Part shown: positions 45,726-54,547 of the stretch, one piece after another
Position numbering within the stretch: the first letter of the stretch is position 1
Layout of the letters: each line of letters starts with the position of its first letter
Assembly: GCA_900469345.1 (NCBI GenBank)
Contig: UBWZ01000001.1
Location: 1-64,000 of the forward strand
DNA: 64,000 nucleotides
Direction: 5' to 3'
Source of the DNA: Hyphomicrobiales bacterium
GTDB taxonomy: Bacteria > Pseudomonadota > Alphaproteobacteria > Rhizobiales > Rhizobiaceae
Translations under genes and position numbers: made by a program
Notes under the pieces: generated by a model
Told to the model about the DNA's origin: nothing
Databases searched by the model: none
Seen by the model: only the letters and a program-made list of their open reading frames with translations

Positions 45726-47678
45726 ATGACAGTTTCGCCGTTGGGTGCCGTTGCGGTCGCCACGGGCGTCCGCTTTTCCTGCTTTTCCGCGCATGCCGAA
45801 CGGATCGAGCTCTGCCTCTTCGACAGCGACGGACGCAAGCAGGTCGCCGACTATTCCATGCACTGCGGCGATGACAATATTCACCGGGTCGAGGTCCCCT
45901 CGATCAAGCCCGGCAGGCGTTATGGCTTTCGCGCCCACGGCATCTACGATCCCGACCGAGGCCTCTGGTTCGATCCGTCGAAGCTGCTGGTCGACCCCTA
46001 CGCCCGCGAGCTCGACCGCCCGTTCGTCTACGATCCGGTTCTGTCGGCGCCGGGCGTCGATACCGCTTACCTCGTGCCCAAGACGATCGTCACCGAAACC
46101 GTGCTGGCTGAGATCGGCAAGCCTATGCTGCCGCGCGGCGGGATAATCTACGAGATCAACGTCAAGGCCTTTACCCAACGTCACCCCGACCTGCCGGAGA
46201 CCCTGCGCGGCACCGTCGCCGCACTCGCTCACCCGGCGGTGATCGCCCATCTGAAGCGCATCTGCGTCGATGCGGTCGAGCTCATGCCGATCACCGCCTG
46301 GATCGATGAACGCCACCTGCCCGGGCTCGGCCTCACCAATGGCTGGGGCTACAACCCCGTCGCTCTGATGGCCCTCGATCCGCGCATCTGCCCGGGCGGC
46401 ATCCGCGAGCTGCGCGAGACGGTGGCCGCCCTGCACGATGCCGGCATCGGCACCATCCTCGATCTCGTCTTCAACCACACGGGCGAAAGCGACCGCTTCG
46501 GCGCGACGCTGTCGATGCGCGGGCTCGACAACCTCAGCTATTACCGGCACGTGCCCCGCGAACCCGGCCATCTGGTCAACGATGCCGGCACCGGCAACAC
46601 GCTCGCCTGCGATCATCCTCAGGTGCGCCGGCTGATCCTCGATTCGCTGCGCCATTTCGTCGAGCAGGCCGGCGTGGACGGCTTCCGCTTCGATCTTGCG
46701 CCGATCCTCGGCCGCACCGCGACGGGCTTCGAGCCGGACGGCGAAACCCTGACGGCGATGATCAGGGACGAGGTCCTGAAGGACCGGATCCTGATTGCCG
46801 AGCCGTGGGATATCGGCCCGGGCGGCTACCAGCTCGGCAATTTCCCGCAGCCCTTCCTCGAATGGAACGACCGCGCCCGCGACGATATCCGCCGCTTCTG
46901 GCGTGGCGATGCGTGGACGACCGGCGCGCTCGCGACCCGCCTTGCCGGCTCTTCGGATATCTTCGCACGCCACGGACACGAGGCGACCCGCAGCGTCACC
47001 TTCCTCGCCGCCCATGACGGCTTCACGCTGATGGATCTCGTCTCCAACGAGCACAAGCACAACGAGGCGAATGGCGAGGAAAACCGCGACGGGCATAACG
47101 AAAACCTCTCCTGGAACAACGGGACGGAGGGCGCGAGCGAAGATCCGGTCGTCACCGAGAACCGCCGCCGCGACGTGGCGGCACTTCTGTCTACCCTGTT
47201 CGTCACGAGGGGGGCGATCATGCTCGCCATGGGCGACGAGGGCGGCCGTTCGCAGGGCGGCAACAACAATGCCTATGCCCAGGACAATGCGATCACCTGG
47301 ATGGACTGGTGGACGCTCGATCAGAGCCTTGTCGAGCACACCCGCATGCTCTCCGAGCTGCGATGCCGGTTTGCGGTGTTCTCCGAGACCGACTTCCTGA
47401 CCGGCGACGGCGACGTCGAGTGGATTGCGGCCTCCGGAGAGCCCATGCAGGTGGCCGACTGGGAAACCCCGGACAGCCAGACGATCGGCATGATCCTGCC
47501 CACCTTCGACCGCGAGGACGAGCGCCGGACGCGGCTGGCGGTGCTCTTCAACCGCGGCCACGGCGAAACACCCTTTACCCTGCCGCAGGGCGAATGGACG
47601 CAGTATCCGGACGGCTCTGCCTGGCGGGCCATGCTGCCGCCGCGCTCCGTCACCTTTTGCGTTGACGCACGTCTGTAA
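45726..47678 (+). CDS. glgX: Glycogen debranching enzyme
   Basis: 650 aa, GH13 isoamylase-type. An N-terminal CBM48-like domain (GVRFSCFSAHAERIELCLF) precedes the barrel with LVFNHTGE, nucleophile Asp323 (GFRFDLAPIL), acid Glu359 (LIAEPWD) and Asp431 (AAHDGFT). It removes alpha-1,6 branches left by phosphorylase. It is separated from the glgP-pgm operon by the TetR/SRPBCC pair and has its own upstream region. Confidence 0.95.
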   Translation: MTVSPLGAVAVATGVRFSCFSAHAERIELCLFDSDGRKQVADYSMHCGDDNIHRVEVPSIKPGRRYGFRAHGIYDPDRGLWFDPSKLLVDPYARELDRPFVYDPVLSAPGVDTAYLVPKTIVTETVLAEIGKPMLPRGGIIYEINVKAFTQRHPDLPETLRGTVAALAHPAVIAHLKRICVDAVELMPITAWIDERHLPGLGLTNGWGYNPVALMALDPRICPGGIRELRETVAALHDAGIGTILDLVFNHTGESDRFGATLSMRGLDNLSYYRHVPREPGHLVNDAGTGNTLACDHPQVRRLILDSLRHFVEQAGVDGFRFDLAPILGRTATGFEPDGETLTAMIRDEVLKDRILIAEPWDIGPGGYQLGNFPQPFLEWNDRARDDIRRFWRGDAWTTGALATRLAGSSDIFARHGHEATRSVTFLAAHDGFTLMDLVSNEHKHNEANGEENRDGHNENLSWNNGTEGASEDPVVTENRRRDVAALLSTLFVTRGAIMLAMGDEGGRSQGGNNNAYAQDNAITWMDWWTLDQSLVEHTRMLSELRCRFAVFSETDFLTGDGDVEWIAASGEPMQVADWETPDSQTIGMILPTFDREDERRTRLAVLFNRGHGETPFTLPQGEWTQYPDGSAWRAMLPPRSVTFCVDARL

Positions 47679-47740
47679 CGGGGTTCGCCAATTCGACCTA
47701 AGCCTGTAGAGTGCCGCCGGCACACGGAGACAAGAGTTGC

Positions 47741-48226
47741 ATGCGTGAAATTTCGCTGGCGGAAATGCCGGGACTGGTGGGCGAGGACGTCGGTCGGTCA
47801 GACTGGATAACCGTCGACCAGACGATGGTCGACCTCTTTGCGGACGCCACCCATGATCATCAGTTCATCCACGTCGATCCGCAGCGCGCGGCAGAAGAAA
47901 GCCCGTTCGGCGGAACCATCGCACACGGGTTCCTGACCCTGTCGCTGCTTTCGGCCATGAACTTTGCCAGTATCCCGAAGATCCGCGAGCAGACCGTGGG
48001 CATCAATTACGGCTTCGACAAGATCCGCTTCGTCTCGCCGGTCAGGAGCGGCAGCCGGGTACGCGGCCACTTCACGCTGGCCGAGTGCAAGTTCCGCGGC
48101 GCCGGCATGATGACGACCACCTATGACGTGTCCGTCGAGATCGAGAACGAGAAAAAGCCGGCCCTGACCGCCCGCTGGATCACCATTGTCCAGTTCGACC
48201 CGAAGGACCGGCCCGAGGGCGTCTGA
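47741..48226 (+). CDS. MaoC-like (R)-specific enoyl-CoA hydratase/dehydratase
   Basis: 161 aa, single hot-dog domain. The catalytic block reads ATHDHQFIHVDPQRAAEESPFGGTIAHGFLTLSL, with the Asp and His of the hydratase-2 motif and the conserved GxxIAHGxxT loop. It likely hydrates a trans-2-enoyl-CoA to the (R)-3-hydroxy form; the natural substrate is not evident. The ATG at 47741 is preferred over an upstream GTG. It is convergent with soxG. Confidence 0.88.
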   Translation: MREISLAEMPGLVGEDVGRSDWITVDQTMVDLFADATHDHQFIHVDPQRAAEESPFGGTIAHGFLTLSLLSAMNFASIPKIREQTVGINYGFDKIRFVSPVRSGSRVRGHFTLAECKFRGAGMMTTTYDVSVEIENEKKPALTARWITIVQFDPKDRPEGV

Positions 48227-48337
48227 GCCCCATGGAGCTGGTCCCATCGCCTGCCGGAACGTGCCGTTGACAAAGCTGTCGGCCGCACGCTGGATCGCGC
48301 TTCCGCGGCCCGTCAGGCGACCCGGCAAAAGTGAGCG

Positions 48338-48898
48338 TTACAGCGCCGCATCCCGTGCGCCCTCGGCGAGCAGGCCGAAAGCATAGCCCGAGAACGACCG
48401 CCAGACTTCGACCCGGAACGCATCCTGCTCGGTCCGCAGCAGCACGATCTCCACCTTGCCGAGCAGCGTGCGAGCGCAGGCGCCGACGGGGAACGCCGTC
48501 AGCGACAAGTCGAGCGGGCAGCCGCTGTTGATCGTCTGCTGGGCCCCCGGCCCGGACACGAGAATGGCGGTATTCCGGTGCGAGACGTCGGTTGCCGAAT
48601 GCGGGGCGGCACAGTCCTTGGCTGCCTGCAGCAGACCGCCCTGTCCCTCGTCGATCACAAGCCATTCGTCCGGCCCGAGCCAGAGCGCGGTGCGGCCATT
48701 GGCCGAAGCCGACGTCTTCGGCTTGACGGGAAGCGCGATGCCGAGCGCCGTCGACAGCGCCTCGACGTCTTCCGGACGCGCCCGCAGCGAAAGCCGCGCC
48801 GCGGCGGCTGCCGGTTCCAGCCGGGCAACGGATGAGCCGCCATGCGCGCCGGAAAGCGGCAGCGTGCGGGTCGCCGGCGTGAGTGCAAGATCAGCCAT
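48338..48898 (-). CDS. soxG: Sarcosine oxidase gamma subunit
   Basis: 186 aa. A GcvT-like small subunit of heterotetrameric sarcosine oxidase, with GRTALWLGPDEWLVIDEGQ, AATDVSHRN-like (SATDVSHRNTAILVSG) and CARTLLGKVEIVLLRTEQDAFRVEVWRSFSGY blocks. Its start overlaps the soxA 3' end by 8 bases, so translation is coupled. It is the last gene of the soxBDAG operon. Confidence 0.93.
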   Translation of the reverse strand: MADLALTPATRTLPLSGAHGGSSVARLEPAAAAARLSLRARPEDVEALSTALGIALPVKPKTSASANGRTALWLGPDEWLVIDEGQGGLLQAAKDCAAPHSATDVSHRNTAILVSGPGAQQTINSGCPLDLSLTAFPVGACARTLLGKVEIVLLRTEQDAFRVEVWRSFSGYAFGLLAEGARDAAL

Positions 48899-51866
48899 TG
48901 ATGCGGCCTCCTTCCTTGTCGAAGAACACCACGTCGGTCACTTCGACGGCAATCGTCCTGTCCGTCATCGGCACGTAGAGCGTCTCGCCCATCCGGGCCC
49001 GGCCGCCGGCGACCAGCGCCATGGCGATCGAGCGGCCGCAGTTTTCCGACCAGTAGGACGAGGTGACGTGTCCGAGCATGGTCATCGGCTTCGGCTGGTT
49101 GGGATCGGCGACGATCTGCGCGCCCTCCTCCAGCACGTCCTTCGGGTCCTTGGGCTTCAGCCCCACCAGTTGCTTGCGGCCGTCGCGGATGAGGTCAGGA
49201 CGCTTGAGCCCGCGAATGCCGACGAAATCGGTCTTCTTCTTGGACACCGCCCAGCCATAGCCGGCATCGTCCGGGGTGACCGTGCCGTCCGTGTCCTGGC
49301 CGACGATCAGGTAGCCCTTCTCGGCGCGCAGCACGTGCATCGTCTCGGTGCCGTAGAGGCAGGCGCCAAGCCCTTGCGCACGCGCGGAGATTGCCTTCCA
49401 GACGTCGGCGCCATAGTCTGCCGGCACGTTGACCTCGAAGCCGAGTTCGCCGGTAAACGAGACGCGGAACAGCCGCGCCGGCACGCCCAGGACCGTGCAC
49501 TCGGCAAGGCTCATATGCGGGAAGGCCTCGTTCGAAAGATCGACGCCCTCGACGAGCGGCGCGATGATCTCGCGGGCCTTCGGTCCCTGCACCGCGATCA
49601 CCGCCCACTGTTCGGTGGTCGACGTCAGCCAGACCTTGAGGTGCGGGAATTCCGTCTGCAGATAGTCCTCCATGTGATGGAGCACGCGCGGCGCACCACC
49701 GGTCGTGGTCGTCACATGGAACCTGTCTTCCGCCAGACGCCCGACAACGCCGTCGTCGTAGATGAAGCCGTCCTCGCGGGTCATGATGCCGTAGCGGCAC
49801 TTGCCGGGCTTCAGCGTATCCCAGGCGTTCGTGTAGAGAAGGTTGAGGAACTGCGCAGCATCGGGGCCGACCACTTCGATCTTGCCGAGCGTCGAGGCAT
49901 CGAACACGCCGCCGATGTCACGCACCGTCCGGCATTCCCGGTTGACCGCGGCATGCATATCCTCGCCGCGCCTCGGAAAATACCAGGCGCGCTTCCAGTT
50001 GCCGACATCCTCGAACTCGGCACCTGCCGCCGCTTCCAGCGCATGCATCGGCGTCTTGCGGGTCGGGTCGAACAGATCGGCGCGCGAATGGGCGATCAGC
50101 GTCCCATAGGTGACCGGCGTATAGGGCGCGCGGAAGGTGGTGAGACCCACCTGCGGGATCGGCCGACCCAGCACCTCGGCGGCGATCGCAAGGCCGTGCA
50201 TGTTGGACAGCTTGCCCTGGTCCGACGCCATGCCGTTGGTCGTGAAGCGCTTGATGTGCTCGATCGAATGCATGCCCTCGCGCACCGCCAGCCGGATGTC
50301 CTTGGCGGTCACGTCATGCTGGAAGTCCACGAACGCCTTGACGACCGTATCCGGCCCGGCGCCCTCGGCCGCGCCGATCATGCCGCCGGTCCATTCGAAG
50401 CGGTTTTCGCCCGACAGCGCCAGCGTCCCGCCGCCGGCCGTGATCGCTTCGTCGATCAGATCTGCCATGTCGTCGGTGCCGTTGCAGGCGCCGACGGAAA
50501 CGCAGTTCTGCGCATAGATGTCCGGCAGGAAGCGCTGGTTGGCCTGGTCGAACCGCAACTTGCCGCGCGACTGCGAGAACAGGTGCACCGACGGCGTCCA
50601 GCCGGCCGAGATGATCAGCGCATCCACCTTGATCTTGCGCGCATTGCCGCCGCCATTGCGGGCAACGGTCATCGACGCGATCCGCAGCCGTCCGGACGTA
50701 TCGGTCACGGAATGGCCGGCCAGCACGTCGATGCCGAGCGCCCGGGCCTCTGCCAGCACCGCCTCGCCGGGATCGGCCCGGCAGTCGACGATGGCGGCGA
50801 TCGAGACACCGGCCCGCTTCAGGTCGAAGGCGGCTTCATAGGCGCTGTCATGCGCCGTGTAGACGCCGACATTGCGCCCGACGGCAACGCCATGATGGTT
50901 GAGGAAGCTGCGCGCCGCCGACGCCAGCATGATGCCGGGCCGGTCGTTGTTGGCAAACACCATGTGCCGCTCGATGGCGCCGGTGGCGATCACCACCTTT
51001 TTGGCGCGCACCTGCCACAGGCGTTCGCGTGGCAGGTCGCGGTCGGGGCGGGCCATGTGGTCCGTCACCCGCTCGGCGAGCCCGACAAAGCCGTGATTGT
51101 AGTAGCCGAACACCGTCGTGCGGGTGAGCAGCGTCACTTTCGGCATGGCTTTCAGCCGTGCGGCGGCGCCCTGCGCCCAGTCGTAGCCATCCTGGCCGTC
51201 GATCACCGTCGAGGCGTCGTAGTGCAGCGCCCCGCCGACCTCCGGCTGCTCGTCGACAAGCATTACCGTCTGTCCGGTGGCGGCTGCCGAAAGCGCCGCC
51301 GTCAGACCGGCCACGCCTGCACCGGCAATCAGCACGTCGCAATGCGCGAACCGGTTGGCATAGTGGTCCGGGTCCTCTTCCTTCGGGGCTTCACCGAGAC
51401 CCGCAGCGCGCCGGATGATCGGCTCGTATAGTTTGTGCCAGGCCTCCTTCGGCCACATGAAGGTCTTGTAGTAGAAGCCCGCCGCAAAGAAGGGCGACAG
51501 CACGTCGTTGACGGCGCCGACATCGAAGGACAGCGAAGGCCAGCGGTTCTGCGAGGCGATCTTCGCGCCGTCGAACACTTCCTGGACGGTCGCGCGCACG
51601 TTCGGCTGGCGCCTTGCGGCATCGCGGGACACGTCGAGCAGTGCGTTCGGCTCTTCCGGACCGGCGGTCAGGATCCCGCGCGGACGGTGATACTTGAACG
51701 AGCGGCCGACGAGATGCACGCCATGCGCAAGAAGCGCCGAGGCGACCGTGTCGCCCTCCAGCGCCGTGTAGCTCTTGCCGTCGAAGGAGAAACGGGCTGT
51801 GCGGGCCGGCGTATGACGCCCGGCACCCTTGATCCGGAACGCACCGGCATTGACGGGCGCGCTCAT
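48891..51866 (-). CDS. soxA: Sarcosine oxidase alpha subunit
   Basis: 991 aa. An N-terminal ferredoxin-like domain (SFDGKSYTALEGDTVASALLAHG) precedes an NAD(P)/FAD-type Rossmann domain (IAGAGVAGLTAALSAAATG), and the C-terminal third is a tetrahydrofolate-binding GcvT domain (GEFGFEVNVPA-like: ELGFEVNVPADYG). The complex oxidises sarcosine to glycine, passing the methyl carbon to tetrahydrofolate or releasing formaldehyde, with H2O2. The start at 51866 overlaps the soxD stop (ATGA). Confidence 0.95.
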   Translation of the reverse strand: MSAPVNAGAFRIKGAGRHTPARTARFSFDGKSYTALEGDTVASALLAHGVHLVGRSFKYHRPRGILTAGPEEPNALLDVSRDAARRQPNVRATVQEVFDGAKIASQNRWPSLSFDVGAVNDVLSPFFAAGFYYKTFMWPKEAWHKLYEPIIRRAAGLGEAPKEEDPDHYANRFAHCDVLIAGAGVAGLTAALSAAATGQTVMLVDEQPEVGGALHYDASTVIDGQDGYDWAQGAAARLKAMPKVTLLTRTTVFGYYNHGFVGLAERVTDHMARPDRDLPRERLWQVRAKKVVIATGAIERHMVFANNDRPGIMLASAARSFLNHHGVAVGRNVGVYTAHDSAYEAAFDLKRAGVSIAAIVDCRADPGEAVLAEARALGIDVLAGHSVTDTSGRLRIASMTVARNGGGNARKIKVDALIISAGWTPSVHLFSQSRGKLRFDQANQRFLPDIYAQNCVSVGACNGTDDMADLIDEAITAGGGTLALSGENRFEWTGGMIGAAEGAGPDTVVKAFVDFQHDVTAKDIRLAVREGMHSIEHIKRFTTNGMASDQGKLSNMHGLAIAAEVLGRPIPQVGLTTFRAPYTPVTYGTLIAHSRADLFDPTRKTPMHALEAAAGAEFEDVGNWKRAWYFPRRGEDMHAAVNRECRTVRDIGGVFDASTLGKIEVVGPDAAQFLNLLYTNAWDTLKPGKCRYGIMTREDGFIYDDGVVGRLAEDRFHVTTTTGGAPRVLHHMEDYLQTEFPHLKVWLTSTTEQWAVIAVQGPKAREIIAPLVEGVDLSNEAFPHMSLAECTVLGVPARLFRVSFTGELGFEVNVPADYGADVWKAISARAQGLGACLYGTETMHVLRAEKGYLIVGQDTDGTVTPDDAGYGWAVSKKKTDFVGIRGLKRPDLIRDGRKQLVGLKPKDPKDVLEEGAQIVADPNQPKPMTMLGHVTSSYWSENCGRSIAMALVAGGRARMGETLYVPMTDRTIAVEVTDVVFFDKEGGRING

Positions 51867-52219
51867 CGGGCGTCTCCTTCCGTCGCTTCCCATGTCTCGA
51901 CGGTCTTTTCCTCGGCCGCAGCCGCTCTTTCCTCGGCAACCGGAATGGGCTGCTTCGGCAGCCCCGCCTTGTAGGTCATCAGGAACCTGTCGCTCACCGT
52001 GTCGCGCGCCGCATTGAAGAACCGGCCGCAGCCATGCATGTGGCGCCAGCGCTCATAGGTGAGACCCTTTTCGTTGTTGCGCAGGAAGAAGTACTCGGCG
52101 AACTCCTCGTCGGAAATCTCCGAGATCGCGTCAGGGCGCGCGATATGCGCCTCGCCCGCCCAGCGGAATTCGAGCTCGGAGCGGTCTTCCTCGCAATAGG
52201 GGCAATGGATCAAAAGCAT
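51863..52219 (-). CDS. soxD: Sarcosine oxidase delta subunit
   Basis: 118 aa. The zinc-binding head has Cys6 and Cys9 (IHCPYCEEDR), and the family block FLRNNEKGLTYERWRHMHGCGRFFNAARDT gives the remaining ligands. The C-terminal acidic tail (EERAAAAEEKTVE) is longer than average. It follows soxB by 19 bases. Confidence 0.95.
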   Translation of the reverse strand: MLLIHCPYCEEDRSELEFRWAGEAHIARPDAISEISDEEFAEYFFLRNNEKGLTYERWRHMHGCGRFFNAARDTVSDRFLMTYKAGLPKQPIPVAEERAAAAEEKTVETWEATEGDAR

Positions 52220-52238
52220 GGTCTGTATCCCATAAATC

Positions 52239-53492
52239 TCAATGCGCCACCGCGGCCGCGGCCGCCTCGTCGATCAGCCGGCCGGTGCGGAAGCGGTCGA
52301 GGTTGAGCCCGGCGGCCAGCCTGTGCGGCGCGCCCGTGGCGATCAGATGCGCGAACAGGTTGGCCGAACCGGGCGTCGCCTTGAAGCCGCCCGTGCCCCA
52401 GCCGCAGTTGACGAACAGGCCCGGCACCGGGGTCACGCCCTGGATCGGCGAACGGTCCGGCGTGTTGTCGGTAATCCCGCCCCACTGGCGCATCATCTTG
52501 ACCCGGCGGAAGATCGGGAACAGCTCGCAGATCGCATCCAGCGTGTGGGTGATGATCTGCAGCCCGCCGGTCTGGCTGTAGGAATTGTACTGGTCGGTCC
52601 CGGCGCCGATGACGAGCTCGCCCTTGTCCGACTGCGAGATATAGGCATGCACCGTGTTCGACATGACGACGCAGGGGAAGATCGGCTTCAGCGGTTCGGA
52701 GACCAGCGCCTGCAGCGGGTTGGAGGCGAGCGGCACGCGCACGCCGGCCATTTCCATGACCACCGAGGAATGCCCGGCCGCCGAGACGCCGATCTTCCTG
52801 GCGCCGATAAAGCCCTTGGAGGTCTCGACCCCCTGCACTTCGCCGTTCGGTCCGCGGCGGATGCCGGTGACTTCGCAGTTCTGGATGATGTGAACGCCGC
52901 GATCCGAGGCCGCGCGGGCATAGCCCCAGGCGACCGCATCGTGGCGGGCGGTGCCGCCGCGCCGCTGAAGGGCCGCGCCATTGATCGGGTAGCGGGCGGT
53001 CTTGGCAATGTCGAGCGGCGGGCAGAACGCCTTTGCCTGCTCCGGGGTCAGCCACTCGTTGTCGATGCCGTAGAGCCGGTTGGCATGGATGTGCCGCTTG
53101 AACGACTGCTGGTCATGGGTGTTGTGCGACAGCATCATCACGCCGCGCGGCGAATACATGACGTTGTAGTTGAGCTCCTGGCTCAGGCCCTCCCACAGCT
53201 TCAGGGAGTGCTCGTAGATGTCCATGCTCTCGTCGTAGAGATAGTTCGAGCGGATGATCGTCGTGTTGCGGCCGGTATTGCCGCCGCCGAGCCAGCCCCT
53301 CTCGATCACCGCGACATTGGTGATGCCGTGCTGCTTGGCAAGGTAATAGGCAGCCCCCAGACCGTGGCCGCCGGCCCCGATGATGATCACGTCGTAAGCA
53401 CTGCGCGGCTCCGGCGAAATCCACTGTGCGTCCCAGCCCTTGTGGGCGCGCATGGCCTCGCGGGCGATGGCGAAAACCGAATATTTGCGCAT
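52239..53492 (-). CDS. soxB: Sarcosine oxidase beta subunit
   Basis: 417 aa, the flavin-bearing catalytic subunit. The N-terminal dinucleotide fold reads IIIGAGGHGLGAAYYLAKQHG, the His that binds covalent FMN in the family is expected near HSSVVMEMAG, and the C-terminal block FVNCGWGTGGFKATPGS is conserved. It begins the operon; AAGGAG lies about 11 bases before the ATG. A GNCGCA-like direct repeat upstream may be a regulator site. Confidence 0.95.
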   Translation of the reverse strand: MRKYSVFAIAREAMRAHKGWDAQWISPEPRSAYDVIIIGAGGHGLGAAYYLAKQHGITNVAVIERGWLGGGNTGRNTTIIRSNYLYDESMDIYEHSLKLWEGLSQELNYNVMYSPRGVMMLSHNTHDQQSFKRHIHANRLYGIDNEWLTPEQAKAFCPPLDIAKTARYPINGAALQRRGGTARHDAVAWGYARAASDRGVHIIQNCEVTGIRRGPNGEVQGVETSKGFIGARKIGVSAAGHSSVVMEMAGVRVPLASNPLQALVSEPLKPIFPCVVMSNTVHAYISQSDKGELVIGAGTDQYNSYSQTGGLQIITHTLDAICELFPIFRRVKMMRQWGGITDNTPDRSPIQGVTPVPGLFVNCGWGTGGFKATPGSANLFAHLIATGAPHRLAAGLNLDRFRTGRLIDEAAAAAVAH

Positions 53493-53602
53493 TGCGCTTT
53501 CTGCTCCTTGATCAGGCCCCGACCGGCCTGCCCGTCCTCGAAATGCTGCCCTGGCCTGCCGGCCTTACCTTTCGGTAGAGCCATACCCATCGCAAATCAA
53601 TA

Positions 53603-53630
53603 TGCGCCACAATGGCTGTTTTGCGACGCA
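53603..53630. promoter_or_regulatory. Direct repeat TGCG(C/A)C upstream of soxB
   Basis: TGCGCC (53603-53608) and TGCGAC (53622-53627) are 19 bases apart, about two helical turns, about 110-140 bases upstream of soxB. The second is part of the palindrome TGCGACGCA (53622-53630). AraC/GbdR-type activators of sarcosine/glycine-betaine catabolism bind similar direct repeats, but the motif is short. Confidence 0.3.
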
Positions 53631-53757
53631 TCAGAGGATTGTTTCGACACGGCCGGATTTGGCGGTCAAGGAGCGGCCGCCAGGAAGGGAATTCGTGATC
53701 CAGCCTCGGCTTTGTTAGGTCGCCCTGCCCCGCGAACATGACCGGAGGCCGGCGCGC

Positions 53758-54384
53758 CTAGTGGGTGGCGCGATCGAGTGCACGGTTGAGTACCCGTGAG
53801 CAGAAAGCCGGGTTGAGCATGATATTCCGCCCCGAGACAGAACGAGAGCCGTCATGACTGCTGATGCAGGCCACCACGAGTGCCGCCATCGTCGATTGGC
53901 CTGGTGGAGGAGAAGAAGCCTTGGCATTTGCATCGCCCTTGCCGATCAAGGTGACAAGCAGACTGCCGTACTGGCTGAGGATGATGGCATAGGCGTCCTG
54001 TCCGAGAACGCCGTTCGCATAGCTCTGGCAAGCGGTGTAGAGCCCGTCCCTCAGGGCAAGGATGGCCTCTGCCCGGCCGCTTCCCTCCACCAGGGTTTCG
54101 GTGCTCGAAATATCTCCCTCTGCCTTGCTGGTTCCAAGCTTGGAGGGCACCCTTACCGTAACCTTGCGGGTGTTATTGAACGAAGCGGCATAGTCCGGGC
54201 TGGGCTCCGTGCACACGACCCTGGGAAAGCCGACACCCCTTGGTCTTTCCGTAACAAGCCTCAGGGTGCCTCCGCTGACGATGCCGGTCGATTCCCCGAA
54301 CTGGACCGGCTTCACATCCACATTGGGTGAGGTGCATCCGGCAACGGCAAGCACCAGCAGGACCGATAGACTTCTTTTAAGCAT
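53758..54384 (-). CDS. Lipoprotein of unknown function
   Basis: 208 aa. The N-terminus is a lipoprotein signal (MLKRSLSVLLVLAVAGC) with lipobox Cys17 (VAGC). The mature part is moderately hydrophilic, with a VTVRVPS-like strand, a helical block with repeated Ala/Leu (SGRAEAILALRDGLYTACQSYANGVL) and two conserved-looking Cys residues (ACQSY, VACIS). It resembles no family I can name. It is probably outer- or inner-membrane anchored. No operon partner; an unusual hairpin lies upstream (54446-54488). Confidence 0.75.
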   Translation of the reverse strand: MLKRSLSVLLVLAVAGCTSPNVDVKPVQFGESTGIVSGGTLRLVTERPRGVGFPRVVCTEPSPDYAASFNNTRKVTVRVPSKLGTSKAEGDISSTETLVEGSGRAEAILALRDGLYTACQSYANGVLGQDAYAIILSQYGSLLVTLIGKGDANAKASSPPPGQSTMAALVVACISSHDGSRSVSGRNIMLNPAFCSRVLNRALDRATH

Positions 54385-54445
54385 GGTTACGCCCCTCCGC
54401 CGGCCACGGCCGGCTTCCGTTCACGATGAAGATGACTGGAATGCA

Positions 54446-54488
54446 GATGCAGATTGGGAGGCGCCCCCGCGCCAATCCAATCTGCATC
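54446..54488. repeat. 17-bp hairpin between the quinone-oxidoreductase and lipoprotein genes
   Basis: GATGCAGATTGG (54446-54457) pairs with CCAATCTGCATC (54477-54488), and GGCGC/GCGCC (460-464 / 469-473) extends the stem around a CCCC loop, with a GA/AAT internal loop. An AT-rich block follows (54505-54545). There is no T-tract, so it is either a factor-dependent 3' end of the upstream gene or an operator of the lipoprotein gene. Confidence 0.6.
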
Positions 54489-54547
54489 AAGCCGGAGAGT
54501 TATGCAACCAAAAGATACATTTTATAACTTCACAACTATCTCGCGCT

